Source: an uncultured Clostridia bacterium
GTDB lineage: Bacteria; Bacillota; Clostridia; Oscillospirales; Butyricicoccaceae
Assembly: GCA_910586575.1 (NCBI GenBank)
Contig: CAJUJQ010000137.1
Span: 1 to 8,186, forward strand
Direction of reading: 5' to 3'
Length of the DNA stretch: 8,186 bases
This document shows positions 6,371 to 8,186 of the stretch, in pieces (the stretch's first letter is position 1; each line of letters opens with the position of its first letter). Below the pieces are notes generated by a model. That model worked only from the letters and a program-made list of their open reading frames with translations. It was not told the origin of the DNA and did not search any database. The position numbers and the translations under genes were made by a program.

Positions 6371-6537
6371 ATGTTACCATATATACATGATGAAGGGCGT
6401 CGGAAAGAAACTTCACAAGGAGCGACTAATCCTTGCAAGATGAATCAAAACGACTTGATATACAGCAAAACACCTTGAAACGGAGTTTTTGATACCTGCT
6501 TTAAGTAAAATTACAGCAATGTGAGGAGGAAAATAAT

Positions 6538-8186
6538 GTGCATAATTTTCGTAAGGTAGACCCGCAAAAACCATATGCTACGCTGGAATGGGGGCTGTTT
6601 GAGCAGCACGTTACGATAGCCAAAAAAAATCGTCGATTTTTGACCTACATCCCGGACGGTGTCCGGCCATCTGCGGCAGGGATATTTATCCTCGGCCCGG
6701 ATGGCAGCTCAGCGGAGGCGCTTTTTGCAAATAGTGGCTGGCGGGAATTGGCTGACAGCGAGCCAGGCGGGATGGTTTTGTTCTTCCTGGAGCCTGAAAA
6801 CGGTTCGTGGAATACTGCCGAACAATATGGTTTTGCAGAAGGGGATACTGCCTATGTCAACGCGGTATTTGCCAAAGCCTGCGAGCGGCTTCACTACTGT
6901 GTCCACGAATCCAAAAACTACTTATACGGTGTTCGGGAGGGCGGCTGCATCGCCCACATGGCAGCAATGGCAGAGCCTGCGTTATACGCCGGATTGGTGA
7001 CCGTAGGCGCAAAGGACGTATCGGACAAATACTGCGCAGCGTGCGGAAAAGACTTTTGCCGGAACCTGGACGGATTTGTTGACCCAGATGCAAGGAAAGG
7101 TATTCGGAAGGGGGAAATTCCCTTACCCGTCTGGATCGTTGATGACCCGGAATATGGCAGGGCGGAAAATGCTCTGACGCATTGGATCCGCGCGAACTGC
7201 GCCGACAATGTGGTGGAATGCGCGGCAGGCACGGAGTACACGCGCACATCATCTGTCCAATATCCGGCAAATCAGGATGGCAGCGCATACCGTGTTTATC
7301 GCAGCGAATGGGCGGGAGCGGCCCGGAAATATGGGGCAGCCCATATCGTCCGCTTTTGGGAGGGGTTCCTGTCCTGCCATCAGCGTTGGATGGCGGACCC
7401 CGGCGGCTCCTTGCGGCTTGCGCAAGACCTTGTGCGGGATTACGGCATGGAATATCATTTTGAGGAAATCGGCGGCTGGATGCGGGAATGGTATGTATAC
7501 ATTCCGGAAGGCATCAGAAGTGAGCCTGATAAAAAAGCGCCTCTGGTGTTTGCGCTGCATGGCTATTCCTGCACCGGCGAGATTTACGCAGGGAATTCGG
7601 GCTGGCCGCAGATCGCCCGGGAGCATGGCTTTATCCTGGTGCTTCCCTCGGCAGTCCCTGGGCCGCTGGGGTTTGGGAGCGACAATATGCCGCTCCCCTC
7701 CTGGAACTTCCTGCACCATATCCCGAATGGCCCGGATGAATTCCTGTTTTTCCGCGAACTGCTCCGGCGCGTGTCTGAACAGTACCCAGTAGATGCTGCG
7801 CGCGTCTATGTCACCGGCCATTCTCAGGGCGGTATGATGACACATGCGCTTGCACTTGGGATGCCGGAAATGTTTGCAGCAGCAGCCCCCTGTTCCGGTG
7901 TAATCGTTTCGTCGTTGTATGATGATTTCATTGCACTTCCGGAATTACAGCATGGCGTTCCCGTACCAGTCTGGATGTTCGCGGGGCAGGAGGAGCAATG
8001 GCTGATCGATGCAGAACCCCGGATGGACAACGCAACCGGGAAAACAATTGCCCTATGGCACCGCCGCAACCGTCTGGGCGGGAACGCAGAAGAACGATTC
8101 CAGGATCACTGGCAGCGGCGCCAGAAACGATGGCACGACCTCTGCTATGAAAACCCGGAACCGATGCTGCGCTATACACAGGTAGA
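6538..8186 (+). CDS. Tandem alpha/beta-hydrolase esterase, PHB-depolymerase/feruloyl-esterase type (partial, 3' end outside window)
   Basis: The frame is open from GTG 6538 to the window end (549 codons, no stop). AGGAGGA (6524-6530) precedes GTG by seven bases. The C-terminal half is a clear alpha/beta-hydrolase: oxyanion-hole stretch PLVFALHGYSC (335-345), a strand FILVLPSAVPG, and the nucleophile elbow GHSQGG (427-432, Ser429). It then runs PEMFAAAAPCSGV and PVPVWMFAGQEE, in the order of Esterase_PHB-type enzymes. The N-terminal half (about 30-225) repeats the same order but looks dead: LGPDGSSAE replaces the oxyanion stretch, and GVREGG (131-136) replaces the elbow with Arg133 for serine. 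Such enzymes hydrolyse ester side chains (acetyl, feruloyl or short-chain) on plant polysaccharides; the substrate here is not determinable. No signal peptide is seen, so it probably acts in the cytoplasm on imported oligosaccharides. Codon use is visibly more GC-rich than in the upstream AraC/GH39 gene. Confidence 0.85.
   Translation, partial: MHNFRKVDPQKPYATLEWGLFEQHVTIAKKNRRFLTYIPDGVRPSAAGIFILGPDGSSAEALFANSGWRELADSEPGGMVLFFLEPENGSWNTAEQYGFAEGDTAYVNAVFAKACERLHYCVHESKNYLYGVREGGCIAHMAAMAEPALYAGLVTVGAKDVSDKYCAACGKDFCRNLDGFVDPDARKGIRKGEIPLPVWIVDDPEYGRAENALTHWIRANCADNVVECAAGTEYTRTSSVQYPANQDGSAYRVYRSEWAGAARKYGAAHIVRFWEGFLSCHQRWMADPGGSLRLAQDLVRDYGMEYHFEEIGGWMREWYVYIPEGIRSEPDKKAPLVFALHGYSCTGEIYAGNSGWPQIAREHGFILVLPSAVPGPLGFGSDNMPLPSWNFLHHIPNGPDEFLFFRELLRRVSEQYPVDAARVYVTGHSQGGMMTHALALGMPEMFAAAAPCSGVIVSSLYDDFIALPELQHGVPVPVWMFAGQEEQWLIDAEPRMDNATGKTIALWHRRNRLGGNAEERFQDHWQRRQKRWHDLCYENPEPMLRYTQV

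Noticed and set aside
7208..7845. Open frames on both strands inside the esterase gene
   Set aside because: They are by-products of GC-rich codons in the esterase frame, which alone carries the GHSQGG and HG motifs; their translations are rich in Arg, Pro and Cys.
1..8186. CRISPR array or prophage attachment site
   Set aside because: No regularly spaced repeats of CRISPR size and no long flanking duplications were seen.

Overview
The window looks like accessory chromosomal DNA of a Gram-positive, Clostridia-type bacterium, probably a gut or rumen Lachnospiraceae or relative. This rests on AGGAGG-type ribosome binding sites, sigma-A-like promoters, XRE and AraC/GH39 regulators, an Rpn-family nuclease and a small helical protein resembling DUF6809. 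The assignment is inferred from gene style, not from a search.

Left part (1-3450) is a compact region with several broken genes. On the minus strand, a Ser/Thr protein kinase gene (38-346) keeps its promoter, ribosome site and ATP-binding N-lobe but stops before the catalytic loop. It is divergent from an intact XRE-family repressor gene (498-842). A strong two-way hairpin terminator (842-880) separates the repressor from a convergent small helical-protein gene (883-1128, minus). Next comes a plus-strand unit with a good promoter (1310-1338), a possible 40-codon small ORF (1376-1498), and the front of a coiled-coil/glycine-zipper protein (from 1444). That front is joined out of frame, near 1794, to the back of a second conserved-looking protein (about 1796-2602). 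A 58-codon small ORF (2586-2762) follows. A minus-strand Rpn-type nuclease gene (2859-3403) is disrupted by an apparent one-base loss in a C run and has its own terminator at 2783-2813.

Right part (3450-8186) is intact and carbohydrate-related. A 300-base control region carries a perfect hairpin repeat and an 11-base inverted word. It leads into an 818-residue protein (3748-6204) that fuses a cupin-like sensor, an AraC-type DNA-binding domain and a GH39 beta-xylosidase-like domain. The GH39 part keeps the nucleophile motif but appears to have lost the acid/base glutamate, so it may sense sugar rather than cut it. After a terminator (6338-6370) comes a GTG-started gene (6538 to beyond the window end). 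It encodes a tandem alpha/beta-hydrolase: a degenerate first copy followed by a copy with an intact GHSQGG nucleophile elbow, like PHB-depolymerase/feruloyl-type esterases.

A reasonable reading is that the right part is a plant-polysaccharide response unit (sensor-regulator plus secondary esterase). The left part would be a decayed signalling or defence-like cluster with a nuclease remnant. The most noteworthy features are the apparently catalysis-dead GH39 sensor fused to AraC, the esterase with a dead twin domain, and the chimeric deletion junction at about 1794. No tRNA, rRNA, CRISPR array or complete insertion sequence was found.
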